NCBI GenBank assembly: GCA_013359255.1
Contig: JABWCF010000008.1
Span: forward strand, 62,001 to 126,000
Length of the DNA stretch: 64,000 bases
Direction: 5' to 3'
Origin: Flavobacteriales bacterium
GTDB lineage: Bacteria; Bacteroidota; Bacteroidia; Flavobacteriales_E; Vicingaceae
In this document: piece by piece, positions 26,555 through 35,587 of the stretch
Position numbering within the stretch: position 1 is the first letter of the stretch
Layout: each line of letters starts with the position of its first letter
The notes under the pieces: generated by a model
Databases searched by the model: none
Seen by the model: only the letters and a program-made list of their open reading frames with translations
Told to the model about the DNA's origin: nothing
Program-made: the position numbers and the translations under genes

Positions 26555-27376
26555 TTAACCTAATGCCACGTCTAATATCATCATTACTACAAAGCCTGCA
26601 ATTAATCCAAGTGTAGCATTGTCTGTATATTTGTCTCTTTGTGTTTCAGGAACTACTTCTTCAATAACAACATATACCATGGCTCCGGCTGCAAACGAAA
26701 GTGCATAAGGAAGTATAGGTTCCATAAATATAACAGCAGCAGCTCCTATAACTCCTGCAACTGGCTCTACAATAGCTGATAATTGCCCCCACCAGAAACT
26801 TTTAAATTTGCTCACTCCTTGTCTTCTTAAAGGCATGGCAACGGCAATACCTTCCGGAAAGTTTTGTAATCCAATACCAATGGCAAGAGCGATGGCAGCA
26901 CCTATATCGGCATGTGGTAAACCTGCACCAACGGCACCAAAAGCAACTCCAACAGCTAGGCCTTCCGGAATATTGTGCAGCGTTATGGCAAGTACAAGAA
27001 GAATGGTTTTATTCCAATCGGTTTTTACACCTTCTTGTTCTTTTTTATCGGCATAAATATGTAAATGAGGAAGATATTTATCTAAAAAAAATAAAAATAA
27101 AGCTCCTGCAATAAAGCCTATTGCTGCAGGAAACCAAGAGGGAACACTCCTGCCTTCCGACATCTCTATGGCTGGGTTTAATAATGACCAAAAGCTTGCG
27201 GCAAGCATTACTCCTCCTGTAAATCCAAGCATTGTATCGAGCAATCTTCTGCTCATTTCTTTAAAAAGAAATACGAGAGAGGCTCCTGATGCGGTTATTA
27301 ACCATGTAAATGTTGTGGCTAAAAGTGCTTGAATAATGGGGTTTAAAGATAAAAACCAATGTAAGTGTTGTTCCAT
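26555..27376 (-). CDS. ZIP family metal transporter
   Basis: Integral membrane divalent-metal transporter of 273 aa with about eight membrane segments. The two metal-pathway helices are clear: HNIPEGLAVGVAFGA (TM4) and QNFPEGIAVAMPLR (TM5), as in ZupT/GufA-type ZIPs. A short charged cytoplasmic stretch (HLHIYADKKEQEGVKTD) follows TM3. The start is 1 nt after the stop of the DtxR-type regulator (TAG-A-ATG), so the two form an operon, which suggests metal-controlled import of Zn, Mn or Fe. The metal cannot be chosen from sequence. Confidence 0.92.
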   Translation of the reverse strand: MEQHLHWFLSLNPIIQALLATTFTWLITASGASLVFLFKEMSRRLLDTMLGFTGGVMLAASFWSLLNPAIEMSEGRSVPSWFPAAIGFIAGALFLFFLDKYLPHLHIYADKKEQEGVKTDWNKTILLVLAITLHNIPEGLAVGVAFGAVGAGLPHADIGAAIALAIGIGLQNFPEGIAVAMPLRRQGVSKFKSFWWGQLSAIVEPVAGVIGAAAVIFMEPILPYALSFAAGAMVYVVIEEVVPETQRDKYTDNATLGLIAGFVVMMILDVALG

Positions 27377-27377
27377 T

Positions 27378-28043
27378 CTATTTTTTAATTTTTACAAGTA
27401 CGTTTTTACTAATTTGCTGAGATACTAAAACTTTTGTTTTTTTTGAAGGGATAGCAATTTTTAAGGAATGGTCAAATTCAAATATTTCTTCTACTTTAAT
27501 AAGAGTTCCAATGGTAAGACCTATATTTTCGATGAGTTTAAGAAATGAAACAGAACTATCAATAACTCCGCAAACGGTAACGGTTTCGCCTATAGGTATT
27601 GCAAATAGAGTTAGAAAAGGAATTTCTTCAAAGTAGCCATCGGCATCAGGTATAGGATCACCGTGCGGATCGTATTTAGGAAAACCTAGGAGTTTATCTA
27701 TTCTGTTGATTAGTTCGTCCGACTGTATGTGTTCTAGTTGTTCGGCTATCTCGTGTACCTCGTCCCATCTGAAGTTTAATTTTTCTACCAAAAAATATTC
27801 CCATAGCCTGTGTTTTCTTATTACCTGTAATGCTTTTTGTTTTCCTTTTTTTGAAAGAATTACACCTTGGTATTTTTTGTAATGTACTAATTTTTTTGAT
27901 GATAATTTTTTGAGCATATCGGTAACAGATGATGCTTTGGTTTGCAAGTAGGCAGCAATGTCGTTGGTGTATGCTCCTTCCGGTGCTTGCACGGTAAGGT
28001 GGTAAAGGGCTTTTAGATAATTCTCTTCAGCTAAAGTATTCAT
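27378..28043 (-). CDS. DtxR/MntR-family metal-dependent transcriptional repressor
   Basis: Repressor of 221 aa. It has an N-terminal winged helix (YLKALYHL, TNDIAAYLQTKASSVTDMLK), a dimerisation and metal-binding region (RKHRLWEYFLVEKL, WDEVHEIAEQLEHIQSD) and a C-terminal FeoA/SH3-like domain (about 145-221). It is first in an operon with the ZIP transporter and divergent from a TonB receptor. A TTTAGA-N4-TCTAAA palindrome lies between them and is the probable operator. Mn or Fe is the likely corepressor, but the sequence does not decide. Confidence 0.92.
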   Translation of the reverse strand: MNTLAEENYLKALYHLTVQAPEGAYTNDIAAYLQTKASSVTDMLKKLSSKKLVHYKKYQGVILSKKGKQKALQVIRKHRLWEYFLVEKLNFRWDEVHEIAEQLEHIQSDELINRIDKLLGFPKYDPHGDPIPDADGYFEEIPFLTLFAIPIGETVTVCGVIDSSVSFLKLIENIGLTIGTLIKVEEIFEFDHSLKIAIPSKKTKVLVSQQISKNVLVKIKK

Positions 28044-28049
28044 GGGTAC

Positions 28050-28057
28050 AAATGTAC
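28050..28057 (-). promoter_or_regulatory. -7 promoter element of the DtxR/ZIP operon
   Basis: TACATTTG on the minus strand (the plus-strand complement CAAATGTA starts at 28050) ends a few nt before the ATG at 28043. It matches TAnnTTTG and implies a near-leaderless mRNA. Confidence 0.5.
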
Positions 28058-28081
28058 TATTTGTTTTAATAAAAAATAATA

Positions 28082-28097
28082 TTTAGATAAGTCTAAA
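28082..28097. promoter_or_regulatory. palindromic operator candidate for the DtxR/MntR-type repressor
   Basis: TTTAGATAAGTCTAAA has 6-bp inverted arms (TTTAGA/TCTAAA) with a 4-nt centre. It sits between the divergent regulator and TonB receptor genes. A further half-site-like TTTAGA overlaps the receptor's -7 element at about 28104-28109. Placement and symmetry suit a metal repressor box; binding is inferred. Confidence 0.6.
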
Positions 28098-28105
28098 AAA
28101 TAATT

Positions 28106-28113
28106 TAGATTTG
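28106..28113 (+). promoter_or_regulatory. -7 promoter element of the TonB receptor gene
   Basis: TAGATTTG matches TAnnTTTG and ends 4 nt before the ATG at 28118. The palindrome at 28082-28097 lies where the -33 region would be, so a bound repressor would block this promoter. Confidence 0.55.
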
Positions 28114-28117
28114 TAAA

Positions 28118-30409
28118 ATGAAATATTTGTGTTTGTTTTCTTTTTGTTTTTTACACCTTACTTTAAGTTCTCAAAGCAATGTAACAGTTGAAGTTTTTGT
28201 TACAAATCAATATGGTAAGCCATTAGAAAAAGCACATGTTTATATAAATAATAGTGTTTTATTAACCGATTCATCTGGTTTTGTAGCAATAAAAAATATC
28301 GAAAAATCAGAACTGAAATTAAAAGTAAGCTATATTGGGTTCGGGACACAAGAGAGGCTCCTTTCTTTAAAGGATAGTACGAATAAAATTACAAGTATTT
28401 TTAAACTATCTCCCTTATCTGTTCAGCTAGGAGAGTGGATTGTTGTAGAAAAATATATTGAAGATAGTATTCGCTATAGAATGATTCATACTTATATGAT
28501 AGATAAGAAAACAATATCGAAGTTGCCCAATACTTCCTCTTTGATGGATTTAGTGTATTATGTGAATGGTATAAATGAAACGGTGGCTTGCGGAGTTTGT
28601 GGCACTAATTCGATAAGCACGAGGGGTTTGCCTGGAAGTCACACTTTGCTGCTGATTGATGGCATTCCGGTGTATGGCAGTTTAGCGGCCACGTATAGTT
28701 TAAACGGCATTCCGGTAACAATGATAGAGTCAGTTGAGGTTACAAAAGGCTCTCATTCTGCCTTATATGGCTCAGGAGCAGTGGCTGGTGTTGTAAATGT
28801 AACAACAAAAAAGAATGAAGATATGCCCATGTTCTCAGTGAATACAAACTATAACTCTTTAAAACAAAAAGACATTAATTTTTCTAGTGGTTATGAAAAT
28901 TACGTTATTAAATTTATGCTAGGCATCAGTAGTGGAAGTGCTCATCACTTTGCCGATAAGAATCATGATGGATTTGGTGATAATATAAATTTTAGTAAGT
29001 ATAACTTGTTTTCAAAGCTTAGCGTAAAAAGAAAATCAAAAAAACAATTCGAGTTTTTTGCAAAATATTTATTAGAAGACAGAAGAAACGGGGTAGAAGC
29101 CTATTTACAAAATAACGCTTATTCTTACTTGAGGGGTAGCGACTTTATTTATGGAGAAAGCATTTACACCAACCGATTTGAAATATCAGGAATTTATCAA
29201 TTTCCCTTTTCCTTTTATTCTTCGGTAGATTTTTCTTTTTCTTCTCATGCTCAGGATAGTTACTATGGAAATTATTTTTTTTACGCAAAACAAAATATGT
29301 TTACCTTAAACTCCATTGAAAAAATTAAGTATAAAAAAAGCATTTTTAAATATGGAAAATCGATTCGAATTTCTTATTACGATGACAATACATTTCTTAC
29401 AAAAAAGAGGATAAACTCAACCGAATTAAATGAGCCTGTTTATATAGTAAACCCTGCACTGTTTATTCAGAATGATTTATTGTTATCTGATAAAATATCC
29501 TTTTTAATGGGAGCAAGGGCAGATTTCTATAAAACGCATAAATTCATTTACTCTTCACAATTTAACTTAAAGTATTCTCCATTTATAATGTTAGATATTC
29601 GTTTGCATGCGGGAACCGGATTTAATGTTGTAAACCTTTTTGCCGAAGAACATGCCTTTGTAAATGGACAAAGAAAATTGCTTTTAACCGATAATCTTTT
29701 ACCTGAAAAGGCGAGAACAATTTCTCTGTCGAGTACCTACTATTATAAACTGTTTAAAAATATAAATCAATTTGAAATCGATTTTTATAGTACTTCATTT
29801 TCTCAAAAAATCTTACCCGATTATTCACAACCCGGTTTGGTTATTTATTCAAACACAAAAAATAAAGTATTTTCCAAAGGGGTAGAAATAAATGTTAATC
29901 AGAAAGTGGCCGATATACTTGAGTTTAACGCAGGCGGAAATTTTCAAAATGTTTTTGAGTATAATGCGGATAGTTTAGGTAAAAAGGTTCTATCCTATTT
30001 GCCTTATAGCACGAAATTCAACACTCAATTTATTTGTATACTTTATTTGTTTAATAAAAAGATTAATGTAAGTTACACATGGAAATACACTGGAACTACT
30101 CAAATGCCAGAGGTTTATAATGTAAGCAACGAGGGAGTAATACTAAATAAAAGAAATGAAACAGCGCCCGCCTTTCATCTTCATAATGTAGAGTGTAAAT
30201 ATAACTATTCTAAGCAGGGACAATTTTATTTTGGGGTTAAAAATATATTCCATTTTTTTCCTTCCGACTCGCCCATAAGTGGGTTTAATGATAAAAATTA
30301 TCCGGCAGGATTTAGCCCCTTTTTTGATACTTCGTACAATTATGCACCTTTAGCAGGGAGAATGTTTTATTTAGGAGTAAAATGGAACTTAGATAAAATA
30401 AAAAAATAA
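28118..30409 (+). CDS. TonB-dependent outer-membrane receptor
   Basis: Outer-membrane beta-barrel receptor of 763 aa. It has a signal peptide (MKYLCLFSFCFLHLTLSSQ), an N-terminal carboxypeptidase-D-like beta domain (about 22-95, NQYGKPLEKAHVYINN), a plug domain with STRGLPGSHTLLLIDGIPVY and VEVTKGSHSALYGSGAVAGV, and a barrel ending NIFHFFPSDSP...FYLGVKWNL. A CGVCGT motif in the plug (about 157-162) is unusual and could bind metal. Divergent placement with the DtxR regulator and ZIP operon suggests uptake of a metal or metal complex across the outer membrane; the ligand is inferred. Confidence 0.92.
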   Translation: MKYLCLFSFCFLHLTLSSQSNVTVEVFVTNQYGKPLEKAHVYINNSVLLTDSSGFVAIKNIEKSELKLKVSYIGFGTQERLLSLKDSTNKITSIFKLSPLSVQLGEWIVVEKYIEDSIRYRMIHTYMIDKKTISKLPNTSSLMDLVYYVNGINETVACGVCGTNSISTRGLPGSHTLLLIDGIPVYGSLAATYSLNGIPVTMIESVEVTKGSHSALYGSGAVAGVVNVTTKKNEDMPMFSVNTNYNSLKQKDINFSSGYENYVIKFMLGISSGSAHHFADKNHDGFGDNINFSKYNLFSKLSVKRKSKKQFEFFAKYLLEDRRNGVEAYLQNNAYSYLRGSDFIYGESIYTNRFEISGIYQFPFSFYSSVDFSFSSHAQDSYYGNYFFYAKQNMFTLNSIEKIKYKKSIFKYGKSIRISYYDDNTFLTKKRINSTELNEPVYIVNPALFIQNDLLLSDKISFLMGARADFYKTHKFIYSSQFNLKYSPFIMLDIRLHAGTGFNVVNLFAEEHAFVNGQRKLLLTDNLLPEKARTISLSSTYYYKLFKNINQFEIDFYSTSFSQKILPDYSQPGLVIYSNTKNKVFSKGVEINVNQKVADILEFNAGGNFQNVFEYNADSLGKKVLSYLPYSTKFNTQFICILYLFNKKINVSYTWKYTGTTQMPEVYNVSNEGVILNKRNETAPAFHLHNVECKYNYSKQGQFYFGVKNIFHFFPSDSPISGFNDKNYPAGFSPFFDTSYNYAPLAGRMFYLGVKWNLDKIKK

Positions 30410-30460
30410 TTTATTCATTTCTCTACAAGTTCGTTTTACAAAAGTATTTTTGCCCATAGT

Positions 30461-31495
30461 ATGTATAAAATTATCAGGCTTATCTTATTTTGTTTTTCTC
30501 CGGAAACGGCTCATCGTATAGCTATGGAATGGATAAAAGTGTTGTGTTATATTCCGGGTGGGGACTGTTTTTTGAAAAATATATTTACCACCTCAAATAA
30601 TACGTTGGAAAAAGTAGTTTCCGGTTTAAAATTTAAGAATCCGGTTGGGCTTGCTGCGGGTTTCGATAAAGATGCAAAATACCTGAAAGAATTAGCCGTA
30701 CTTGGCTTTGGGTTTATAGAAATAGGAACCCTAACTCCGAAACCTCAAAGTGGAAATGAAAAGCCACGATTATTTCGTTTGTCCAAAGATAAAGCATTAA
30801 TAAACCGCATGGGTTTTAATAATGAAGGGGTACTTGTTGCAAAGGAACGATTGAAAAAGAAACCTGAAAATATAATTGTTGGCGGAAATATTGGTAAAAA
30901 TAAAACCACTTCAAACGAAGACGCGGTAAACGATTATATTTTCTGTTTTAATGAATTGTTCGAGGTGGTAGATTATTTTGCCGTAAATGTAAGTTCGCCC
31001 AACACCCCTAATCTACGTGAGTTACAAGAAAAAGAGCCTTTAAAAAAAATATTGCAGGCATTACAAGAAATAAATAAAAACAAGGAAAAACCAAAACCTG
31101 TTTTTTTAAAAATAGCACCCGATTTAAGCAATTCTCAGCTAGATGATGTGGTAGATATTATTTTAGAAACAGGAATAGCAGGAGTTATAGCTACCAATAC
31201 AACCATTTCGAGAGAGAATTTAAAAGCAAATAAACAAGAAATACAAGAAATAGGAAATGGAGGGCTAAGCGGAAAACCACTTTCTAAAAGAGCCACAGAT
31301 GTAATTGGCTATATTTCGAAAAAATCGAACAACGCTTTTCCTATTATTGGAGTGGGAGGTATTCATTCGCCCGAAGAGGCTTTAGAAAAACTGAATGCAG
31401 GAGCCGATTTAGTGCAGATTTATACCGGTTTCATTTACGAAGGACCTTCACTTGTAAAAAAAATAAATCAATTTATTTTAAAAAGCAAAGCATGA
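30461..31495 (+). CDS. pyrD: quinone-dependent dihydroorotate dehydrogenase (class 2)
   Basis: Membrane-associated flavoenzyme (344 aa) oxidising dihydroorotate to orotate with quinone in pyrimidine synthesis. Visible motifs: an N-terminal helical membrane-binding segment, [55 protein letters not shown] with the class 2 catalytic Ser, ATNTTISRE and [20 protein letters not shown]. Length fits class 2. Its end overlaps the next gene by 4 nt (ATGA), so the two are coupled. Confidence 0.97.
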   Translation: MYKIIRLILFCFSPETAHRIAMEWIKVLCYIPGGDCFLKNIFTTSNNTLEKVVSGLKFKNPVGLAAGFDKDAKYLKELAVLGFGFIEIGTLTPKPQSGNEKPRLFRLSKDKALINRMGFNNEGVLVAKERLKKKPENIIVGGNIGKNKTTSNEDAVNDYIFCFNELFEVVDYFAVNVSSPNTPNLRELQEKEPLKKILQALQEINKNKEKPKPVFLKIAPDLSNSQLDDVVDIILETGIAGVIATNTTISRENLKANKQEIQEIGNGGLSGKPLSKRATDVIGYISKKSNNAFPIIGVGGIHSPEEALEKLNAGADLVQIYTGFIYEGPSLVKKINQFILKSKA

Positions 31496-32334
31496 TAAAG
31501 TTAATTGAATGTCCGCGTGACGCCATGCAAGGAATTAAGCATTTTATTCCAACTTCCCAAAAAATTGAATATTTGAATCGTTTGCTTAAAATAGGGTTTG
31601 ATACTCTCGATTTTGGCAGTTTTGTTTCGCCCAAAGCTATTCCGCAAATGGCCGATACGCAAGAGGTGCTAGAAAAATTAGACGAAAGTAAAACCCAATT
31701 GTTAGCTATCGTAGCCAATCTAAGAGGAGCGGAGCAAGCCTGTAATTTCGGCCGGATTTCTTTTCTTGGATATCCGTTTTCTATTTCCGAAACTTTTCAG
31801 TTGCGAAACACTAATTCGAGCATAGCAGACTCTCTTAAAAATGTAAACGAAATGAATGAATTATGCGAAAAGCATAAAAAAAAACTAGTGGTTTATTTAT
31901 CTATGGCATTCGGAAATCCTTATGGCGATGAATGGCACAAAGACATTGCTTTGGAGTGGTGCAGTAAACTAGCAAAGGTAGGAGTAAAAACCATCGCTTT
32001 ATCTGACACTGTGGGTGTGTCCAATCCTCAAAATATAAACGAAATATTTTCTCTTCTTCAAAAGAATTTACCCGAAATAGAGTTGGGGGCCCACCTGCAT
32101 ACCACACCCGATACATGGGAAGAAAAAATGAGTGCTGCGTACTTTGCGGGTTGCCGTAGATTTGATGGTGCCTTGGGCGGATACGGAGGTTGCCCCATGG
32201 CTAAAGATGAGTTAACGGGAAATATGCCTACCGAAAAAATGGTGCAGTGGCTACTAAAAACAAAAGAAAATTTAGAAATAGACTTCGAAAAACTAGAAGA
32301 GGCCGCCATTTATTCCGGTCATCTTATGAATTAA
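31492..32334 (+). CDS. hydroxymethylglutaryl-CoA lyase-like enzyme
   Basis: TIM-barrel aldolase-type lyase of 280 aa in the HMGL-like family. Visible: N-terminal [11 protein letters not shown] with the metal and substrate Arg-Asp pair, [23 protein letters not shown], the metal His pair in [11 protein letters not shown] and the active-site loop [20 protein letters not shown] with the catalytic Cys. HMG-CoA lyase splits HMG-CoA to acetoacetate and acetyl-CoA in leucine degradation. The family also holds related aldolases, so the exact substrate is likely but not certain. It is coupled to pyrD by an ATGA overlap and ends at a bidirectional terminator. Confidence 0.9.
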   Translation: MIKLIECPRDAMQGIKHFIPTSQKIEYLNRLLKIGFDTLDFGSFVSPKAIPQMADTQEVLEKLDESKTQLLAIVANLRGAEQACNFGRISFLGYPFSISETFQLRNTNSSIADSLKNVNEMNELCEKHKKKLVVYLSMAFGNPYGDEWHKDIALEWCSKLAKVGVKTIALSDTVGVSNPQNINEIFSLLQKNLPEIELGAHLHTTPDTWEEKMSAAYFAGCRRFDGALGGYGGCPMAKDELTGNMPTEKMVQWLLKTKENLEIDFEKLEEAAIYSGHLMN

Positions 32335-32362
32335 AAAAGCCCCGAAATTTTGGGGCTTTTTT
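32333..32362. terminator. bidirectional intrinsic terminator
   Basis: GC-rich stem AAAAAAGCCCC / GGGGCTTTTTT with a short AT loop, flanked by A-run and T-run. It lies between the HMG-CoA-lyase-like gene (+) and the convergent GAPDH gene (-) and can serve both. Confidence 0.9.
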
Positions 32363-32364
32363 AG

Positions 32365-33834
32365 TTAGTAGTAAATTAAGCGGGTAACCTTTGCAAAATA
32401 TTTAGCAAGACGAATTACTTGCTTGGTGTATCCGAATTCGTTGTCGTACCAAACATAGAGTACAATATTTTTTTTATCGTTAGAAACTATGGTTGCCGGG
32501 CTATCAAAAACCGAGCAACAAGAATTACCTATAATATCACTCGAAACCAATTCTTCTTCGTATGAATAGTGAATTTGATTTACTAAATCGCCTTCCAGAG
32601 AAGCCTTTCTTAGAATAAAATTTACATCTTCTTTAGTGGTTTCTTTTTTTACTGTTAGGCTTAAAATAGCCAAAGAGCCATTTGGTACAGGTACTCTAAC
32701 CGCATTGGCTGTAAGTTTATCCTTGAGTTCTGGTATTACTTTAGTAACGGCTTTTCCTGCACCTGTTTCGGTGATTACCATATTAATGGCAGCAGAACGG
32801 CCTCTGCGGGCTTTTTTGTGCATATTATCCAGCAAATTCTGATCGTTGGTGTAAGCATGCACGGTTTCAATATGTCCTTTTTCTATACCTAGTGTGTCGT
32901 TAATGGCTTTTAAAACAGGTACAATAGCATTGGTAGTACACGATGCAGCCGAAACTATTTTTTCTGCTTCTTTATCGAATGATTTCTGATTTACACCGTA
33001 CACAATATTAGGAACTTCCTTTCCTGGAGCGGTAAGCAGAACCCTGCTTACACCTTTTGCCTTTAAATGGCGGCTTAGGGCTTCTTTGTCTTTAAATACT
33101 CCGGTATTATCAATTACCAATGCATTTTTAATTTCGTATTTTTCGTAATCTACTTCTTCAGGGTTATTTGCATTAATCATATGCACAATTTGCCCGTTTA
33201 TAATTAACGCTTTATTTTCTAAATCTTCAATAACGGAACCTTGAAAAGGCCCATGAACAGAGTCCATACGAAGCAAAGCAGCTCTTTTTACAATATCACT
33301 GTCAGAATTACCTCGGGTAACAATGGCTCGAAGTCTTAGTTGTTGGCCTTTTCCGGCTTGTTTAATTAGTTCGCGGGCACAAAGGCGACCAATACGGCCA
33401 AATCCGAATAAAACAATGTCTCGTGGAATGAGTGGGTGGGTATCTTGCCCTATAAAATCTTTTAAAATAGTGGTTAAAAATTCAGTTTTCGATGGGTGTT
33501 TTTCCTTACTCTCTGTCCAGTCGGCAGTTAGTTTGCCTACATCTAGTTTTGATGCGGCTAAATCCATACTATTTAATGCCTGAGCAATTTCGCAGGTATC
33601 GTAAATCGAAATATTTTTCTTCACTACTTCTTTGGCGTATTTATGTAAGTTCAGTATTTCCGAAACATTGCGATCTACCATATGATTTCTGAAAAAAACC
33701 AATTCAACTCCTTTATTGTATAATAACTGTCCGGTACAACTAATTAAATCTACTGCGGCTTTTTCAAGTTCAATCCAGTTTTTTAATTCGGTATCGTAAG
33801 TGGTTACGGCTTTGTTTACTAAATCAGTTCCCAT
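32365..33834 (-). CDS. gap: glyceraldehyde-3-phosphate dehydrogenase, long form
   Basis: Glycolytic/gluconeogenic GAPDH of 489 aa, about 150 residues longer than the usual ~335. The extra N-terminal part (about 1-135) is helical and has no obvious domain. The NAD-binding fold begins at VLFGFGRIGRLCARELI (about 143-159). The catalytic Cys is in SAASCTTNAIVPVLKAI, and HAYTNDQNLLDN and WYDNEFGYTKQVIRLA are normal. Long GAPDHs of this kind occur in Bacteroidota. A -7 element TAAATTTG lies about 22 nt upstream of the ATG. Confidence 0.95.
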   Translation of the reverse strand: MGTDLVNKAVTTYDTELKNWIELEKAAVDLISCTGQLLYNKGVELVFFRNHMVDRNVSEILNLHKYAKEVVKKNISIYDTCEIAQALNSMDLAASKLDVGKLTADWTESKEKHPSKTEFLTTILKDFIGQDTHPLIPRDIVLFGFGRIGRLCARELIKQAGKGQQLRLRAIVTRGNSDSDIVKRAALLRMDSVHGPFQGSVIEDLENKALIINGQIVHMINANNPEEVDYEKYEIKNALVIDNTGVFKDKEALSRHLKAKGVSRVLLTAPGKEVPNIVYGVNQKSFDKEAEKIVSAASCTTNAIVPVLKAINDTLGIEKGHIETVHAYTNDQNLLDNMHKKARRGRSAAINMVITETGAGKAVTKVIPELKDKLTANAVRVPVPNGSLAILSLTVKKETTKEDVNFILRKASLEGDLVNQIHYSYEEELVSSDIIGNSCCSVFDSPATIVSNDKKNIVLYVWYDNEFGYTKQVIRLAKYFAKVTRLIYY

Positions 33835-33856
33835 ATTTATGTATTTATTGTTGCGG

Positions 33857-33864
33857 CAAATTTA
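33857..33864 (-). promoter_or_regulatory. -7 promoter element of gap
   Basis: TAAATTTG on the minus strand matches TAnnTTTG, 22 nt before the gap start codon. No convincing -33 TTG was seen. Confidence 0.5.
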
Positions 33865-33932
33865 GCCTATTTTTAAAACAGAGGTATGATTTTTATTAGT
33901 TTTGAAATTCAAATTTCAACAGTTCGATAAAA

Positions 33933-33960
33933 TTAAAGCTTTGATAAATCAAGGCTTTAA
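33933..33960 (-). terminator. probable terminator downstream of the HtrA gene
   Basis: 12-bp arms at 33933-33944 and 33949-33960 with one G-T wobble and a TAAA loop. On the minus strand it is followed by TTTTAT. It lies about 30 nt past the htrA stop. AT-rich, so strength is uncertain. Confidence 0.5.
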
Positions 33961-33990
33961 AAGGCTTTAAGTTCTTCTGTTTATAAATTT

Positions 33991-35445
33991 TTATACGCCT
34001 AATCCGAAATACGCTTTTACTCCGTTTGGATAAATCCCCTCTAATAATAATCCTCCTTTTTTATTTTGAATAATCTTAGAAAAATGTTCTACATCTTTTA
34101 CTGGAATATTATCTACTTTGGTAATGATAAATCCTTCCTTTACGCCCATGTTTTTTAGTTTTCCTGAAAATAATTTAGAAACCTTTATGCCATTAGTAAT
34201 TTTTAGTTTGCTCGCTTCTTCTCTGTTTATTTCTTCTAATTCTGCTCCCAACAGTTTTACTTTAGAAGCAGAATAACGATTGCTTAGAAGTTCTGTTTTT
34301 CCTTCAATGTTTCTTAGCACCAATTCGAATTCCATCTCTTTACCGCCTCTGAGTACGGTGGTCATTACTTTGTTTCCCGGTCTGTATTGACCAATTTTTT
34401 CTTGCAATTCGGCTACATCATTTACCGGAGTTCCGTCTATGTGGGTAATAATATCGCCCTTTTTTATTCCGGCTTTTTCTGCTGCTCCGTTATTTGAAAG
34501 GTCATTGATATACACTCCATTTAATGAGTTCAGGTTGTTTTCGGCAGAAATTTTTTCGTCAACATCGCTAATATTCACTCCAATAAAAGCTCTTTGAACG
34601 CTTCCAAATTCAATAATATCGGCAATAGTTTTCTTCACTATATTTACAGGAACCGCAAAAGAATAGCCTGCATACGAACCGGTGTTTGATTTAATAGCCG
34701 TATTAATTCCAATCAGTTCGCCCTTGGTGTTTACTAAAGCCCCTCCACTATTTCCGGGGTTTACGGCTGCATCGGTTTGTATAAACGATTCGATGGGAGA
34801 AATACCACTTGAGGGATCTCGGTTGAGTATATTAATATTTCTTCCTTTAGCACTTATTATTCCTGCTGTTACGGTAGAGGTAAGATTAAATGGATTTCCT
34901 ACTGCCAGCACCCATTCTCCTACTTTTGCTTCGTTCGAATTACCATATGTTAGGTAAGGCAGATTTTCGGTTTCTATTTTTAAGAGAGCAATATCGGTTT
35001 GGGGGTCGGTTCCTACAAGCGTTGCCTTGTATGTTTTTTTGTTATTCAGAATAATTTCTATTTCATCAGATCCTTCTATTACATGGTTATTGGTAACAAT
35101 ATGCCCATTTGAACTGACTATTACGCCTGAGCCGGCACTTTGTAGCTCAAATTCCTTGGGGTTATTGGGCCCATAAAAAAACTGATAAAATGGATTTTGA
35201 TAGTTTGGATTTTCTGCTGTAGCGGTAGTTTTTATATGCACTACGGCATTTACAGATTTTTCGGCAGCTAAAGTAAAATCGGTATAGGCTTCTGCGGAAG
35301 GTTGGTAGCTCACTAATTTAGACTCTTTATCCTTTTTTTGTTCTACTACATATTTTATAGGATCGTTTTCTATTGCCTTAAAAATACCTAAGGAAATAAA
35401 GCCGCCAAGCATTGCATAAACAATTGGAAGAATTATCTTTTTCAT
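33991..35445 (-). CDS. Do/DegP/HtrA-family serine protease
   Basis: Periplasmic envelope-stress protease and chaperone of 484 aa with an N-terminal membrane anchor or signal (about 3-24). The catalytic triad is His121 (VTNNHVIEG), Asp151 (QTDIALLKI) and Ser233 (NPGNSGGALV). Two PDZ domains follow, the first with VYINDLSNNGAAEKAGIKKG and the second, more divergent, ending near FGLGV. Length and order fit DegP/DegQ. The upstream region contains a 51-nt sequence that recurs at 38520, beyond the adjacent accessory segment. Confidence 0.94.
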   Translation of the reverse strand: MKKIILPIVYAMLGGFISLGIFKAIENDPIKYVVEQKKDKESKLVSYQPSAEAYTDFTLAAEKSVNAVVHIKTTATAENPNYQNPFYQFFYGPNNPKEFELQSAGSGVIVSSNGHIVTNNHVIEGSDEIEIILNNKKTYKATLVGTDPQTDIALLKIETENLPYLTYGNSNEAKVGEWVLAVGNPFNLTSTVTAGIISAKGRNINILNRDPSSGISPIESFIQTDAAVNPGNSGGALVNTKGELIGINTAIKSNTGSYAGYSFAVPVNIVKKTIADIIEFGSVQRAFIGVNISDVDEKISAENNLNSLNGVYINDLSNNGAAEKAGIKKGDIITHIDGTPVNDVAELQEKIGQYRPGNKVMTTVLRGGKEMEFELVLRNIEGKTELLSNRYSASKVKLLGAELEEINREEASKLKITNGIKVSKLFSGKLKNMGVKEGFIITKVDNIPVKDVEHFSKIIQNKKGGLLLEGIYPNGVKAYFGLGV

Positions 35446-35499
35446 AAGTTAAGGGTTTTAAAATTTGCAACAAATTTTTTATCAAAATTAATGCCTTAT

Positions 35500-35550
35500 G
35501 AACTTTTGTCAGCCCTTATTATTACTGTTTTCCTGTTAAAAAATGTTAAG
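35500..35550. repeat. 51-nt imperfect direct repeat, copy A
   Basis: Begins GAACTTTTGTC and ends GTTAAAAAATGTTAAG. It aligns without gaps to 38520-38570, 42 of 51 identical by eye, with both ends perfectly conserved. It lies upstream of htrA and bounds the accessory segment on its left. Confidence 0.7.
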
Positions 35551-35587
35551 CTATTGGTAAATTATATGTGCATTACAATGCTAAAGT

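Noticed and set aside
33950-33972. Tandem AAGGCTTTAA repeat after htrA
   Set aside because: Only two units, and one is part of the hairpin already annotated as a terminator.
35480-35500. Sigma-54-like GGCAT-N5-TTTGA on the minus strand upstream of htrA
   Set aside because: The -12 GC is replaced by GA, and no activator gene is nearby; too weak to call.
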